From NCBI GenBank assembly GCA_963971225.1, contig OZ020269.1, forward strand, positions 23,204,084 through 23,268,083: a DNA stretch of 64,000 bases. The letters are read 5' to 3'. Shown piece after piece: positions 1 through 12,439 of the stretch (position 1 is the stretch's first letter; each line of letters starts with the position of its first letter). The notes under the pieces are model-generated. The model did not search any database, was not told where the DNA came from, and saw only the letters and a program-made list of their open reading frames with translations. A program made the position numbers and the translations under genes. This DNA is from Melieria omissa. Its lineage: Eukaryota; Arthropoda; Insecta; Diptera; Ulidiidae.

Positions 1-1216
1 CGTTTGCTTTCTAGAGTTGAATGCGCCATGAAATCGGCTGCCGTCTGAACGCATTCGTATGTGAAAGGTTGTAGCTGATTTTATAATTTACAATCATTCG
101 CAAAATGGAGAATTTATATAATTTTTTTCTTTGTGTTGAATACGAAATTTTGGCGTGGAAATATTGGTGACATTTAATGATAAAAACAGGAAAAAAAATA
201 AAATAATATAAATTGAAAATTTTATGCAGTTTTCTTAGTTGACATATTAATGGAAATAATAATTTAAGTAGAAATTATATGAACCAATTTATAAAAGATT
301 TAGATCTTTAAAAACGAATCTTTATCGGTTTGTATATGTTTTCCTTACAGAGTCGGAAACTACTTGACCAATTGCTCAGAATTTCTGACACAACGGTTGC
401 TTCGTTCAGGAAAAAACTTGTTTGTATACTTTACGAGAAAGCATGGCACTTCCCATAATAGCTTCGAAATTATATGCATTTCTTTTACATACATTAGAAT
501 TTTGTATAGCATCGGCATTAAGATTTGTCGGTGCACTCATTCCAAAGGCTTTGGTCAAGGCGTGATCCAAAAAATGTCTTCACAATTTGGAGCAATTACA
601 CCAACAACAATTAGGTCAGACATCAATGACAAACGTTACAAACTATTTAGCTGTGTCTTTCTACCCTAAAAACTAAACAGATATCGGACCCGAGCCGTCT
701 TGCTCCACTGGAAAATTTTAAAAGGTATAAAGGATACTACTGCTCGCTGTCGCTGGCATACTGTCGCAAGGCATACTTTTAGGGGCATAATAATTTCACT
801 AGAACATTTGCAAAGATGCACTCGCAATGATACTTGAAATTTGAGTCCAATTAGAATGTGCAAGAATGATCTGCGCGACAAGCAAACAAGAATAAAAGGC
901 AACCGAGAAGAGTTTGGTTTTAGAAAGCAAAGGTGCCACACGGTGTAGTCCAATAAGTAACAAATCGAAAGTTGTAAACAAAGTGACTACTGTTGTACAG
1001 CTGCATTGAATAAATTTATTCTGTGTTTTATTTTTAAGCAGAATCCAGAGAAACGAAAACGCCTGCGTTGAGATGGCCGAACCAATTTTTGTAACAGTAT
1101 TGTAAAGCGTGATCAGATAGCAGTGATAGTTTTTCCTAAGGGATGTCTCAGCAATTAGTCAAAGATGTCAATGACGTTTTAATGCCAAAATATGAAGTGT
1201 AATTTGCCATTCCATT
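1..1216. other. AT-rich non-coding stretch
   Basis: No gene is recognised here. Short open frames exist on both strands (for example 364-669 plus and 666-953 minus), but they lack recognisable motifs or splice-site context and are expected by chance in this length of DNA. Confidence 0.5.
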
Positions 1217-1800
1217 ATGTATGAAATTATTAAAAACTACTATCGAAATTCCGGCTCAATTGTAACCAGGCAATGTAAATTTTGTCGTAGAGTCAGGCAG
1301 TACGTTTCTGTTGTGAACCGTAAGGCATCAACCAGACAGAGAGAACAAAGTGAAGGCAGCATAGCCGCCGTAGCGGAGCGTAGCCCACTCAGAAGTGGGC
1401 ATCACCGGAGAGCCAACCCGGCTTATTTTGCAGTTGGATTTGGGTCAACATCCATATAAGGTTCTGCTGACGCAAGAAATTAAAACGGTCAACTATAGAC
1501 AACGCTATGAGTTCGCTAATAGGGCGCTGGAAATTTTCACCGGAGATCTGGTCACTGAGTCATCTGACGGTGAGCGTTCATCGCTTGGCCGACGCGAAAA
1601 TGCGAATTGGTGCCCTCTATAACTTTCTTTGGGGACTTGATCCTTAGCCCACGCTTCAAATAACGAGCTCGAGGCCAACATTCGAAACACTTTTGTTGAA
1701 ATAACGCCACACATATTGAACCGAATTATCAGAAACTGGATCGATCACTTGAAGCACGGCCAGCGATGCCGAGGCGCCTATTTGCATGATGTGCTCTTCC
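1217..1800 (+). pseudogene. Degenerate Tc1/IS630-like transposase relic
   Basis: Pieces of a transposase appear in different frames. Near 1226 the plus strand reads IIKNYYRNSGSIV followed by a basic stretch, typical of the N-terminal helix-turn-helix domain of insect IS630/Tc1-type transposases. Around 1451-1540 it reads HPYKVLLTQEIK then RQRYEFANRALE, the conserved segment just before the first catalytic Asp. Around 1665-1790 it reads NIRNTFVEITPHILN and later RCRGAYLHDVLF, which matches the usual C-terminal end of the same family. The catalytic core between them is missing or scrambled and frames shift, so the copy is dead. The family is assigned from remembered motifs and the exact subfamily is unknown. 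Terminal inverted repeats were not found. Confidence 0.7.
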
Positions 1801-2460
1801 AAACACAATGGCAATGTCCAATTGTTATTTCACTACATTGTAATTTTATTTAAATTTCTTTTCTCATCGTTCTTATCTGGTAACCCTTTGAAATGAGCAT
1901 AGCCCACCCATCTTCTGTACATACTTTTGTACTTCAGAATTATAAAAAAAACAGATCAATTCTACCCGATATGAAATTAATGTAGTAGGGAAGAAATGTT
2001 AGAAATGTGTAGTACGAGAGGGAAGAAATGTTATCGAAACCTAAAAGTAAGAAATTTGTATGTTTGACGGGAAAATGTGGTAGGCAGCGTTTCACAAGGA
2101 TTGTAACACATTCTAAGCAAACCATGAAACATTGAATAATTGGCACAGATATCGAATCTATCTATTCCATTATTCAGTATAGGTAAATATAATTATATAA
2201 TATAATAATAAATAATTTGTTAAATAAATAATAATTTGTAAATAATAAATTTGTAAATAAATTTGTAAATAAATAAATTATTTCCATTCAGATTACCGGA
2301 TGAAGCAACGCACTGAAAAACTTGAAAATTGCGTTTTTGTCGCATTTTGATTTTGATATGTCAGCTCATCTTATATGTAAGTCCGAATTGAATCCAATAA
2401 TCATAAGTTGACAAATTCTAGAGATATCACTATGCATAAAATCTTTTAGCAAGAACAGCT
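1801..2460. other. AT-rich gap
   Basis: No gene is seen. Positions about 2170-2285 are a low-complexity tract of repeated AAATAAT/GTAAATAA words. Confidence 0.5.
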
Positions 2461-2622
2461 TTTAATGTCCCTAAACGGAGTCTGCGAAGGGTGGATACCT
2501 TTTATTTAGATGTTCCTAGGACGAGTTATGCTAGAAATGCACTTCTATCTAGGAGTCTTTTGAACTTAAACAATGTTACCGATTTTGATGCGTCACTTCC
2601 GAAAGGTCTGTTGTTAGTTTAA
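2461..2622 (+). pseudogene. 3' end of a non-LTR retrotransposon reverse transcriptase ORF
   Basis: The plus-strand frame reads FNVPKRSLRRVDTFYLDVPR, then TSYARNALLSRS and NNVTDFDASLPKGL, and ends at a TAA at 2620-2622. This pattern (V-P-x-R-x-L-R, then R-T-x-Y, then a leucine/serine-rich run with a D-F segment) is the usual C-terminal tail of jockey-like LINE ORF2 proteins. Only about 54 codons remain, with no upstream RT domain in frame, so this is a 5'-truncated copy as expected for LINE insertions. Clade assignment is tentative. Confidence 0.6.
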
Positions 2623-5600
2623 GACAGTTTAAGTAACTTATAGGCCATAATTATTAATATTTCCTATAGTCAGGACATATAAATAAAAAGCATTATTTTG
2701 CTTCCACAAGAGATTAAACTCCAACATAAATAACACCCTCACGTTTCAACATCAACGTGAGAATAGAATGTTTACTTCCTTATTCAACTGTTCAGCAAAG
2801 TATAAATTCTTTTTAGAAATTACACAATCTTCTACTTCGACATACAACTGGCAGTGTAAAAGAAATATTACAGCTACTCTATTTACCACCTTGGAAAAAA
2901 CAAACCAGCTATCAACAACTCTAAACTATTTGCTAACAAAAAAGTGCAACAAAAGAAAACTCAAAAACCAACAAACACATGCCAACAAACAACAACAACA
3001 ACAACAAATGACACTCAACAAAGTCGTGCTGAAAGTTCATTAGCTTCTTGCGCTTTGTTTCACAATTTGTAGTGCCACAAAAAAATGTTCAACCCACCAG
3101 GCACAACTTTGGCTTGTCGTCGTCCATTCGAATTGCACGCCAACCGACACCACCGAGTCCTGAGTTTATTCTCTTTTATTTAAGCTGCTCGACTTGGCTG
3201 CATGTTGTAATGCAGCCAAGTCGAGCAAGCAAAGCAAATGTCAATTACCGAATAATTGCGACAAAATCGAAGCGGGCTCCGGGCACAGCTGCTCCAAATG
3301 CCCTTCAAATGCTCCACACGAATTTGAATAATCGTAACAGACATTGCAGCAGCCGCGACTGCTTGACCAGACGAATACAGAGCATAAAGCGAAACCAAGA
3401 CCAGGCGAGAAAAGAAAATTGTAAAAGACATGAACCACGCAAACGCAGAAAATCGAAAAGCAATTGCGAGCTTAGCTGAAAGTGAAAGCATTGAGAAAGG
3501 TTACGAGCAGCGCGTTTTATTCAACTTCACTTCCCTGCTGCTTCAGTTGTTTTTATTGCTTTTTTCGAGATTTGGTCTCGACTTGTTGCTTGTGCTGCCT
3601 GAATTCGGGCTCAGCGACGATGTGAATGAATCAAACGAAACATGGCGTGCAAGAAAAAAAAACACAAAACCTTTTCGTAATGGCAGCGGCAGCTGGCTGA
3701 ATGTCACAGCCGGCAGTTATGTACATACGAGGGCTGATGTTCTTTCACTTAGCTACGCACACTCACACTCACACATGGTAAGAGTTGCTTTTATTTTGTG
3801 TTGCCTTCAACTTTTAATTAATTGTATTTCTATCTTTCCACTTGTTGGGTTTTGTGTTGTCACTTTGTGCAATTAACATCTACACGTGTCTACAAAAACA
3901 AACTCAACTTTGAGAATAACCAAATGTCTATGCAAACATTGAAGTAAAACTAAAAGTTCACACCAGCCAAAACAGCGGCCAAGTGAAATAGAAAGTTTCC
4001 GCAAGTTTTGCATGAAAACACTTTTTATTTCTATTTGTGTCACACACACTTCACTCTTGTCGTGCGTTGTGCGCGGCTAATGAATTTTGTCAACGAAAAC
4101 CAGCCAAAAACACTAAAGAGTTCAGTTCCATTGGGCGCTTGAATACTCCCACTCGAACGCACACATTGGCTCTACGCACCCGCACTCTGACAGCAAATTG
4201 TAATTTATTTGAGTGCATTTGAAGTTGTAGACGCAGGCAATTAGGCCAACAGCAATCATGGCAACAATTTGCTGATAATTTCTTTTAGATTTTCCCCCGC
4301 CAACAGTTTTAGTTATTTTCGACTTAAATTTTTACCTTCATTTGGGTTTTACCCAAATCATATAAACACACACACATACACACATGTAAAAGCAAATAAA
4401 TATATGACAAAGCTGCACGCAGAAACCAGTTTATGCTGATTGTGGTCGTTGTTGTTGTTGTTGCTGTAAAGGGTGCACAACGAAAATTGCCGCATTTGTT
4501 GTACTATATTTTGTGGTTAAAAAAAATCATAGCGATTGCGTTGCGTTGCTCCGAAATGACTCACTGACGAGCAGCCTTGCTGACAGGCAGCCAGCGCCAG
4601 TCGGTTGGTTTCATGGCGGATGTTGGGCTCAACGAAATGCGTAATGTGTTGTATGCAGCTCTAAGTAGGTGCAGGTAAAAATTTTGGGCTTACCGCTTAT
4701 TGCTTACCGTTATTTTTGTGGTTATGCAATGGCAATGAACAGTAATTCGAAGCCATTTTTTGAGTATTTTTAGCCTCAATTGGGTCTCTGTCACAATTGT
4801 TGGCGTTAAGCTGTTTGGTATTTAGTGATCTTAGACAGTAAATTTCACAATTGACCTCACTTGCCTGAACTCACTTTTTGCTTTACTTCAATTCACTTTT
4901 ACTTAGTGCGTAAATTTCTGTTAAAAATGAAATAAAAAACAAATTTTTAGAGTAAAGCGTTAAAGAGGAAGAAAAAGACTAATACACTTTATTTGAAAAT
5001 TTTATAATTTTTTGAGAGCATCGTTCAAATGAATCGAACATTTTTTAAACTTCTTCTTAACACTTACCAAGTTCACCGATTTTTATGAGAAAATACATGT
5101 GTAGGTATATGATGCATAAAGTTACAGTGGAATTTTTGAGGATTGTGGGCGACAAACATGGTTTCAAATGGTGTTGAGCCCAATAGTTGGAGGGGAATCC
5201 CCCCGAAAAAAAAATCCTATGAGCGCCACCGTAAAATAGGTAAGTACGCATAAAATCATGGAAGTGTAATGTTATCTCTTTTAAGTTTAGAACAACAACT
5301 AGATGCCTTTCATAGAGATTCAGATTCACAAGCAATGCAAACTATTTTATGCTAAAGTTTGGGTTTTTCTTCTAAATATGTCAAAGTTTTTTTGTTTGTT
5401 TCCTTTTTTGACAGAATGAATCTTTGTTTTTGGTTCATTAAGGATTTTCTTCAATACTTTGAAAATTACGTGAAGTATATTCAACTTTGAAACACAAAAA
5501 ATACCAAACAAATGTCGATATTTTTTGCAGTTTGTTTTAATATGTAAAAAAAGGTTAAGACTGTAAATTCAAGACTCAATTGGTCCAACATTTGGTAATG

Positions 5601-7500
5601 CAGAAAAACCTGCCGAAGCGAGACGCATCTAAAATTCCTTTAATGCTTAGACAAAAGACTTAGGAAACAAACTTGCATTGAACAAGGGCTCTTCCTTTAA
5701 AATTCTAACATTAATTAAGAAATGTGAGGCAAATCAATAATAATCTTAAAAAAGTTTGAATACAAAAACTGTTTAAAACAAAAGACTGAAGGCACAAACT
5801 TAAGCAATATTTTGCTTCAAGAAACTTAACTAAGCGTTCCAAACTAAAGGTTTGATAAATTTTGAGAGCTGAAGAAAATATTTTTATTTAAACGAAACAA
5901 ACGACTCAAGAAACAAACTTATTTGAAAGTAAAAGCAATTATTATTAAAAAATTACCAATCAATGATGAATCATTAATACTAAAGACCCAAAAAGTACCC
6001 AACCGATATGGCTAATTGTAATTGTAGAACCCGATAAAAAAATAAAAGTCATCAAAGCAAAAGTTGAAAAAAATACTGATGTCTCGAAAAGTTCACATTG
6101 GATTTGGCTAATATTTTAAATATTATATTAAAAAACAAATATAACATTTTTCACAATACAAAAATAAAAGTCACTAAAGCAAAAGTTGATAGGAACTCTA
6201 AAGAAAATGACCGCAATGGTTATTTAAGTGTTGAGGCACACACACACACACACATGAACGCCTATAAAGCATAAACAATAATTTTTCGATTTTTCGAATG
6301 CCTAAAATGCTGTAGAACCTCTTCTTTAAATTAAATTAAAATCCAAAAGTATTTTTGCTGGTATTTAATAAAACTTTTTATCAAATATTATTCAAAATTT
6401 GTTCTAATAGTAACTTGATTTAAATATACAAAAAATGATGCTAAAAAACAGAAAAATAATTCATACATTTAAGGATTAAATACAGTTCACAGAAACCAAG
6501 TAAAGATATTCTCTACACACAACTTAAATGGAATTATTTTCAAGTACTTTCAGTAACAAACATTTAACTAAATAACAAGTAAATCACTTTCTCGTAGCTG
6601 TCAGAAATAGAAAATAGTCAACATTAAGACTCACCTTCACTTCACTCACAGCAATGCCGCACAGTCAGTCATAAACCGCATGCAGCATCAGCAACAGAGT
6701 ATTCAGCGCGCAGCACGCGGTCGCACTTAAAATGCAACGCGTCGCCTTAAATCCGAGCTTAAAGTCTGATTGACGCGCTCCACAAAGACGGTAGTTTCTA
6801 ATTTTTCACTTTTCATGCAAATAGGAAAATTTCGAATTCAAATGCTAATTCGTCTTAAAAATCACAATTTCAAATCACTTTGCTGGCGTTCAAAGATGAA
6901 TTCGCTGCGTCGCTGAAGGCCAATAAAACAGATAAAAAAAGACACAAAAAAATGTTTTTCATTTAAATTGCGCGGCCGATAATGCGAATGCAAATGCACT
7001 TCAGATGTTTTCCTACATTTTATGTTGCACTTGCTGATGGCAACAACAACACAAATGCAAATGCAAACTAATAAAAGGCGTTTTCATGCGCTAGAATGTT
7101 GATTAACGCTGCAATTCGCTTTTCGCTGATTGCCCACATTGATGATTACGGTGGCGCAAAGCGGTAATGCCAAAAACAACAACAGCACTAAAAGCAGACG
7201 ATTGCAATGCCACACAATAATTTGCAGCAAACATTTTCAAATTCAAGCAAACAGCAGTCAGCAGACTGCAGTGGGGTGGAGAGGATGTGGTGACTTTGGC
7301 CGAATTTACGAACACACATACACACACACACGCCGGCTGCCAGAAATGGCACAAATTTCCTTCGTACTGCACACGAAAAATGGCACAAGTAACAGTTTCA
7401 AATGCAGTAAATGCAACTTTGTGGAACGGCAGCAGCAGCAACTGAAATGTTTACCGTTGTTGTTGTTAGTGTTGTCACAGTGGTTCGCCAACGTCTAGCT
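2623..7500. other. Gene-poor region with microsatellites
   Basis: Nothing here can be named as a gene. Plus-strand frames at 3048-3479 and 3430-3876 are fairly long but show no family motif. The stretch holds a perfect hairpin at 3186-3227 (listed separately), TTG/CA microsatellites (for example 4445-4465 and 4365-4385), and a GC-richer segment around 6635-6790. On the minus strand that segment ends in a good donor (AAG|GTGAGT at about 6637), so it could be an untranslated first exon of a gene leaving the window to the left. That last point is conjecture. Confidence 0.4.
3186..3227. repeat. Perfect 18-bp inverted repeat with 6-nt loop
   Basis: Bases 3186-3203 and 3210-3227 are exact reverse complements (arm TGCTCGACTTGGCTGCAT) around the loop GTTGTA. 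It could form a stable hairpin in DNA or RNA. The stem is shorter than a usual fly pre-miRNA. Confidence 0.9.
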
Positions 7501-7506
7501 TAGGCA

Positions 7507-7558
7507 GTCAGTCAGTCAGCCAGTCAGCCAGCCGGTCAGTCAGTTAGTCAGTCAGTCC
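7507..7558. repeat. GTCA/GCCA tetranucleotide microsatellite
   Basis: An impure run of GTCA and GCCA units covers about 50 bp. Confidence 0.85.
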
Positions 7559-7689
7559 ACTGGCCGTTCGGCTACTTCGTTTGTTTGGCCAATTTCACAT
7601 GTGCGTCCGGTTGGAATTTCTGCCACTGTTGCTGCAAGTTGCGCGCACATTGGCGAAAAAAGTTGATGAACTGGTTGGTGTTGTTGCTG

Positions 7690-7990
7690 TACTTTTTACA
7701 TTCAGACAATTGCCATAATGAAGATGAATCGACGCGGCTGGCGCAGTTTTTCTGGTGAAAATTACTCATCGATAACTATCGATAAATGAAGAAATATGTC
7801 ATCAATATCGAAATATTTGAAAAAAACTGGTTGGTTTTGTTATTGTATTTACTTTAACACTCATTCATTCACTTTTTACATAATGATTATGAATCGAGGC
7901 GACTGGTGCAGTTTTTCTGGTGGAAATTATTCATCGATAACTATCGATAAATGAAGCAATATGTCATCAATATTGAAATATTAGAAAAAA
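7690..7990. repeat. Tandem duplication, period about 165 bp
   Basis: Two diverged copies share a block with the words CTGGTG...ATTCATCGATAACTATCGAT...ATGTCATCAATAT; the core starts at 7768 and again at 7933. Each core carries two ATCGAT palindromes separated by AACT. A minus-strand frame of 65 codons (7572-7769) overlaps the first copy, but it is broken in the second copy and shows no family motif. Confidence 0.75.
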
Positions 7991-7999
7991 GGTCTCTAA

Positions 8000-9890
8000 T
8001 GAAATTAAAAACATTATATAAAAAAGAAGAAAGGAAGGAAGGAAGGATACTTTTCGGTTTTAGAGGTTTTCTTCAACATTTTTTGTAACACTTCCTATTT
8101 CAACAATTCAATCCACTTTCTTGTGAAAAATAAACAAAGGAAAAATACTTTTCGAAGTGGAATCTTTTACATCAAGTGTCATAGTCCATTGTTCAACGTT
8201 TGAGGTATTGGAATAAATGAATTATCTGAATGCAACCATAAATAATGCAAAAATAAAAAGTAAAAATAGCAAAAGTTGCAATATATCAAAAACATATTTT
8301 TGATTTATAATATAATTGATACTTTATAATATTATTGCTACTTTTTCAACACCCATTAGACATCATTCATTTCATGGTCACGTTAAAAAAAACTCTTTGA
8401 AAAGCGTCGTTGAGCGACTATATCAAATAAAAGTTTGTCTGTAATTATCAAAACACTAACAAAACTCCTTCTTCTTCTTCTTTACAGTTTCAGTACCTTT
8501 TAACACTAACCTTTTTTTACTTTTTACATACTTAAAACGGCCAATAGTATTAAAATATAACTGTCTGCTTTTGGATGAAAACAAATTATATAAAAAGTTA
8601 TCTTTTTGCCTTTTGCTGTTTTATAGCAAACATGGTTTTCACTTTCACAATCTGTCAATTAGCAATTAGTTTTAAGTTCAAACACCTTTTACTACATACT
8701 TGCCATCCACTAGACGACTTATTGATTAATTTTAATCCTGGCATTAAGAAAAAACACATGTTTCGAAAGAAGTAACTGAAGCAACCAGCAGTTAAGCCAA
8801 CAAAAAAACACATTGAAAACAGTGCAACAACACAGTCCGTCAACCAACCCACTAGCCAACCCATCAACTTAAACCAGTCCCCAGTCGAACCAACTACACG
8901 ACAAAACGCCGTAGTAGCCGTTGCATCCATCTATCCATCACCAAGCACTGACATCCAAATTGCAAGTTCCAATTGCAGTCGCAATTACTGCAGCACAACA
9001 AACAAGTTTCAGCTATCGGCAAAAATCGCCAACCACGAATCGCGCCAGCTATGCGGCAAGTTGTCCGTGAACATGGCCAAATGTGCAGCAATGGCAATGA
9101 CTGAGATTGCAGCCAAACGGCAACAGCAGCAGTAAAATTTGCAAAGCTTTCATCAATGGCATTGGCCACAGTGTTGCACTACGCCCGTTCAGCAGCGTTA
9201 TTTATTGACGTGTGTTGTTGTTGTTGTTGTTGTTGCTGCATGCAGCATTGTCATGTGTCAGCAATTGCATAAAAGTAGAAGAATTCGAGAGAATTGTGAC
9301 ATATATAAATCATACATCCGGCAACAGGTCGAAGCGACCGTGTCGCTGTGCAATTAACAGCTTCAAGTGTGACGGATATCCAGCAAATTAGAAGACGTGC
9401 CTTGACAGCATTTGTGAGAGGATGTATTGAATTATAGCATCTTATGAGATGGCTGGGCGAAAGAGGATTTTGAGAAGACAAAGAATTGATTATTGAACTT
9501 TTAATTATTGGACAAAGAATTGATTGAAGAACTGATTATTATGAAAAGACTGGGGAAGGAGAAAATTAGTGATCGTCATAGAAAACAGTTGGAAGAATGC
9601 AGTCAGTTAACTAACCCACTAACCAACCCAACAACTTAAACTAGTACCCAGTCCAACCAACTAGAAGACAAAGTGCCAAAGCAGCTGTCTCATCTATCTT
9701 TTCATCTGCCTTTGGGTTTTTAAAAAAAAATTGTCGAATGGAAAAGTTGGTTGAAACCAAAACCAAAAGCGGTTGCTCTATAAAAAATGTTTCATTCTAA
9801 TATCGATGTGCATACTAAAAGAATATAAATTCGCGATACATATTGAATTTTATACTAAAATAATAAATTTTTAATAATAATTATTAAGTT
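8000..9890. other. Non-coding, CA/TTG-rich stretch
   Basis: No supportable gene is seen. There is a GGAA repeat near 8033-8050 and a TTG triplet run at about 9213-9240. Many short open frames occur on both strands around 8655-9480 without recognisable motifs. Confidence 0.45.
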
Positions 9891-9894
9891 TTAA

Positions 9895-10135
9895 CCGTAG
9901 ATCGAGCTTTGTATCAAAAATGATACATTTAGTTTTTTGTTTTATTATAACTTTTTTCAAGATATAATTAATTGAACTATTCTTGTGACTTTGGTTGTGC
10001 TGGGATTATGTTTGTTTAAAACCATCTTTCACACTTTTTTAAGAAAGAGGTCTTGAAAAAACTGAAAAGTGTATAATTTTCTCCTTTGCATACATAGGAT
10101 AGGATTCCTTAATTTTTGTGAAGCTCGATCTACGG
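9895..10135. mobile_element. piggyBac-like MITE with TTAA target duplication
   Basis: The ends are inverted repeats: CCGTAGATCGAGCTT at 9895-9909 and its reverse complement at 10121-10135. Each end is flanked by TTAA (9891-9894 and 10136-10139). TTAA target duplication and a terminal CC are the hallmark of piggyBac-superfamily elements. The element is 241 bp with no coding capacity, so it is a non-autonomous MITE. Confidence 0.8.
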
Positions 10136-10139
10136 TTAA

Positions 10140-11228
10140 TACACTTTGAGAATATTACTCAAACATTGAACAATGGTAGACAACTATGATTGCTTGGCCT
10201 CTTTATCTAACGAAGGTAATAGTTAAGTAACCTCTTCTTTATTAAAAACCCAAACTAATCATTGAATTTGATTAGTCACTAACTAACTATGGGCTTATCT
10301 CACTTTTGCATGATTTTTCAGTTCAATTAGACACTTATTTTGCTCATTAAAACACTCAACAACTTATATCAAAAACACCCAACAGCGCCAAACAGTCAAC
10401 AGGCTGATTAGTCAATTAAAAGTGTCACTTGCTTGCGCGTATTTCGCAAGTCAACCACGCACAATCGAAATACAAAACAAAAAACAAATTGTGCACTGGG
10501 CTCAAAAGTGCTCGCATTACACGCTGCACAACCTCATTCAGCACACAACTTGGCCAGGCAGCATGCACACGCAACGTTCACTCAGTAGTGGGTCGTCGCA
10601 CCAGCACAGAACCTTAATTTAATTAAGTAAAAATGTTGCACATTTTCATTTTCCACGTTGTATTCTCTTTGTCTCCGTTACTTGTTTGCTATTTTCTGCA
10701 TTTTCATTTTTTCCACTTCTCACACACATTTCTTCGACTCGTTTTTTTTTATATTTTTTTGCTTTGCCATTATTTTCATTAACTGCACAAGCACTGACGG
10801 CTCAGTTGAGATCGTATTTTATTTGCACAGGGGAGAAAAAAGAAAGTTTTTTATGGGGTCTGCCATAACTTTTGTGTGTTTCGCATTTGCTGTTTGCGTT
10901 ATCCACCTGGAGCGGAACTGCTGATTATTCACTTTTCATAGAGTACACAAACACACACACACACACACACACATTTATAAAAATTCATCTACAATGTGTT
11001 AGCGCGCACAGGGATACACGCACACATGCTGCATTTTGCCGCATTTAGTCGATTTATGTCTGTCTGCCTACGCGTGTGTGCGTGCCTTGGCCATGTTGCC
11101 AAAGACGTCGCTGTCGATAATGATGCTCTAATGATGGCGTTGATGATGCCGTTGCTGTTGTTGTTGTTTTTTTTTAGTTTTGGCTCTTGAAATTGTCTAA
11201 GCAAACACTTGACGCGGCGCACACTTAC
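10140..11228. other. Non-coding gap with (CA)n
   Basis: No gene is recognised. A perfect CA dinucleotide run lies at about 10948-10973. Confidence 0.5.
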
Positions 11229-11330
11229 CACTCCGCGTTCGTTGTTCACACTAACACGCTGCGTCGTAAACTGATCGTGGCCAAAATCGTCTGAGCCAAC
11301 ATTGCTGGCAGTCAGCGCCAAGTTGTGACT
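11229..11330 (-). CDS. Candidate orphan coding exon, 34 codons, phase 0/0
   Basis: On the minus strand a pyrimidine-rich acceptor ending in TTCTTGCCAG precedes a 102-bp open segment that ends at a consensus donor (GAGTG|GTAAGTGTG). One frame is open end to end and starts SHNLALTASNVGSDDFGHD. Because 102 is divisible by three and both ends are phase 0, the segment could be included or skipped without changing the frame. I cannot assign it to a family and cannot find convincing partner exons. It may belong to a gene with long introns in the gene-poor first 15 kb, or the splice-like context may be chance. Confidence 0.3.
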
Positions 11331-11897
11331 CTGGCAAGAAAGTGTGGTGAGTTTCTTGTGACGGCGACTTGAAGACACGTCTTGGCGTTAAACGAAAAGA
11401 AAAAGACAGAGAAGAGCGGAGCGCATGATTGTTGCTACATAACTGCTGGTGAGTGTACGAGAAGCTGGAAAGCTTGGCTTTTTGAAATCATTAACTAGCT
11501 GAGCTTTCTTGTGGCGCATTAAAATGTTGATGTGTTAAGTTGTGTTTTCAATTTGCATATTTTTTTAATTCGAAAACAAAAGGTTGGCTTAGGTAAAGCA
11601 CGAGTACGAACTTCAGACTTACTGAGACACTGAGCCTTGGGGGTTGTGCAAAATTACTTACAAAAGGAAACTTTTTCAATACTTTTCTAATAATTAATGG
11701 AATTTTCTTTCTTCTCTATTTTCTTCTTAATTTCAATATTTATGTTTACTTCTTTACCTCTTCTTATTTTTGGTACAAATTTATGATATGTTATACAAAG
11801 CGGAGGGCGCTTAATTAAAAGACTATAAATACTTTTGCAAGTAAACAAATAAGTAAAAAAATTTAAAAGTACTTACTTATCTGGCCATAACCAACCG
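11331..11897. other. Non-coding gap
   Basis: Nothing recognisable; AT-rich with pyrimidine-rich runs around 11700-11770. Confidence 0.5.
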
Positions 11898-12045
11898 TTA
11901 GCTAGTTACAGCCTGCAGCAAAAGCTCTCTCCAGGCGCCCTTGCTTTGCGCGCACCTTCTCCAGTTGTTCACACATACAGATGATAGGGCATCCTCAACT
12001 TGGTCCTTACACCAGAGACACGGCCTCCCTCTTCACCGTCGACCT
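11898..12045 (-). pseudogene. C-terminal fragment of a LINE ORF2
   Basis: The minus strand reads GRR, a TGA stop, then RGRPCLWCKDQVEDALSS, VNNWRRCAQSKGAWRELL and a TAA stop at 11898-11900. The pattern RGRP...W...V-x-D-x-L...N-W-x-x-x-A-Q-x-x-x-x-W-R is the usual tail of RTE/CR1-type LINE reverse transcriptase ORFs. An in-frame stop and the absence of upstream RT sequence make it a relic. Confidence 0.6.
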
Positions 12046-12439
12046 CCAACTACCACATCAAAAACCGCCAGCATTCAAACAAGTATCTAACTGTAAATTG
12101 TGAATGAAAAATTATTCAAACCAGTCAAAAGGCAGTTACCCATCAGACATTTTTTTGTTGCCGGCAATAAGAAAACGAGTCGCATACAAATATTCAATTT
12201 CAATATTCATTGTTTTGCACTTGAATCAATCCATGAATCGTCGACGAATGAATAACAATTTTTTAAATGCGACCAATCTCACTGAAATACAAAACATATC
12301 AAGTGTTGTTGGTTATTTGTCGCTGCGGCAATAAATCGGCAAGTCGCCTATTTGTTGCCCCTGACGATTGTTACCTATTTCTCACATTTTGCTTGGTGAG
12401 AAAACTCTCTTTTAATAGTATTGAGTGACAATTCTATAA

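Noticed and set aside
3430..3876. 148-codon plus-strand open frame
   Set aside because: No family motif, overlaps other open frames on both strands, and no splice or promoter context.
6637..6790. Possible 5' untranslated exon on the minus strand
   Set aside because: Only a donor-like site supports it; no partner exon was found in the window.
7572..7769. 65-codon minus-strand ORF with ATG
   Set aside because: The neighbouring duplicated copy is full of stops, and there is no recognisable domain.
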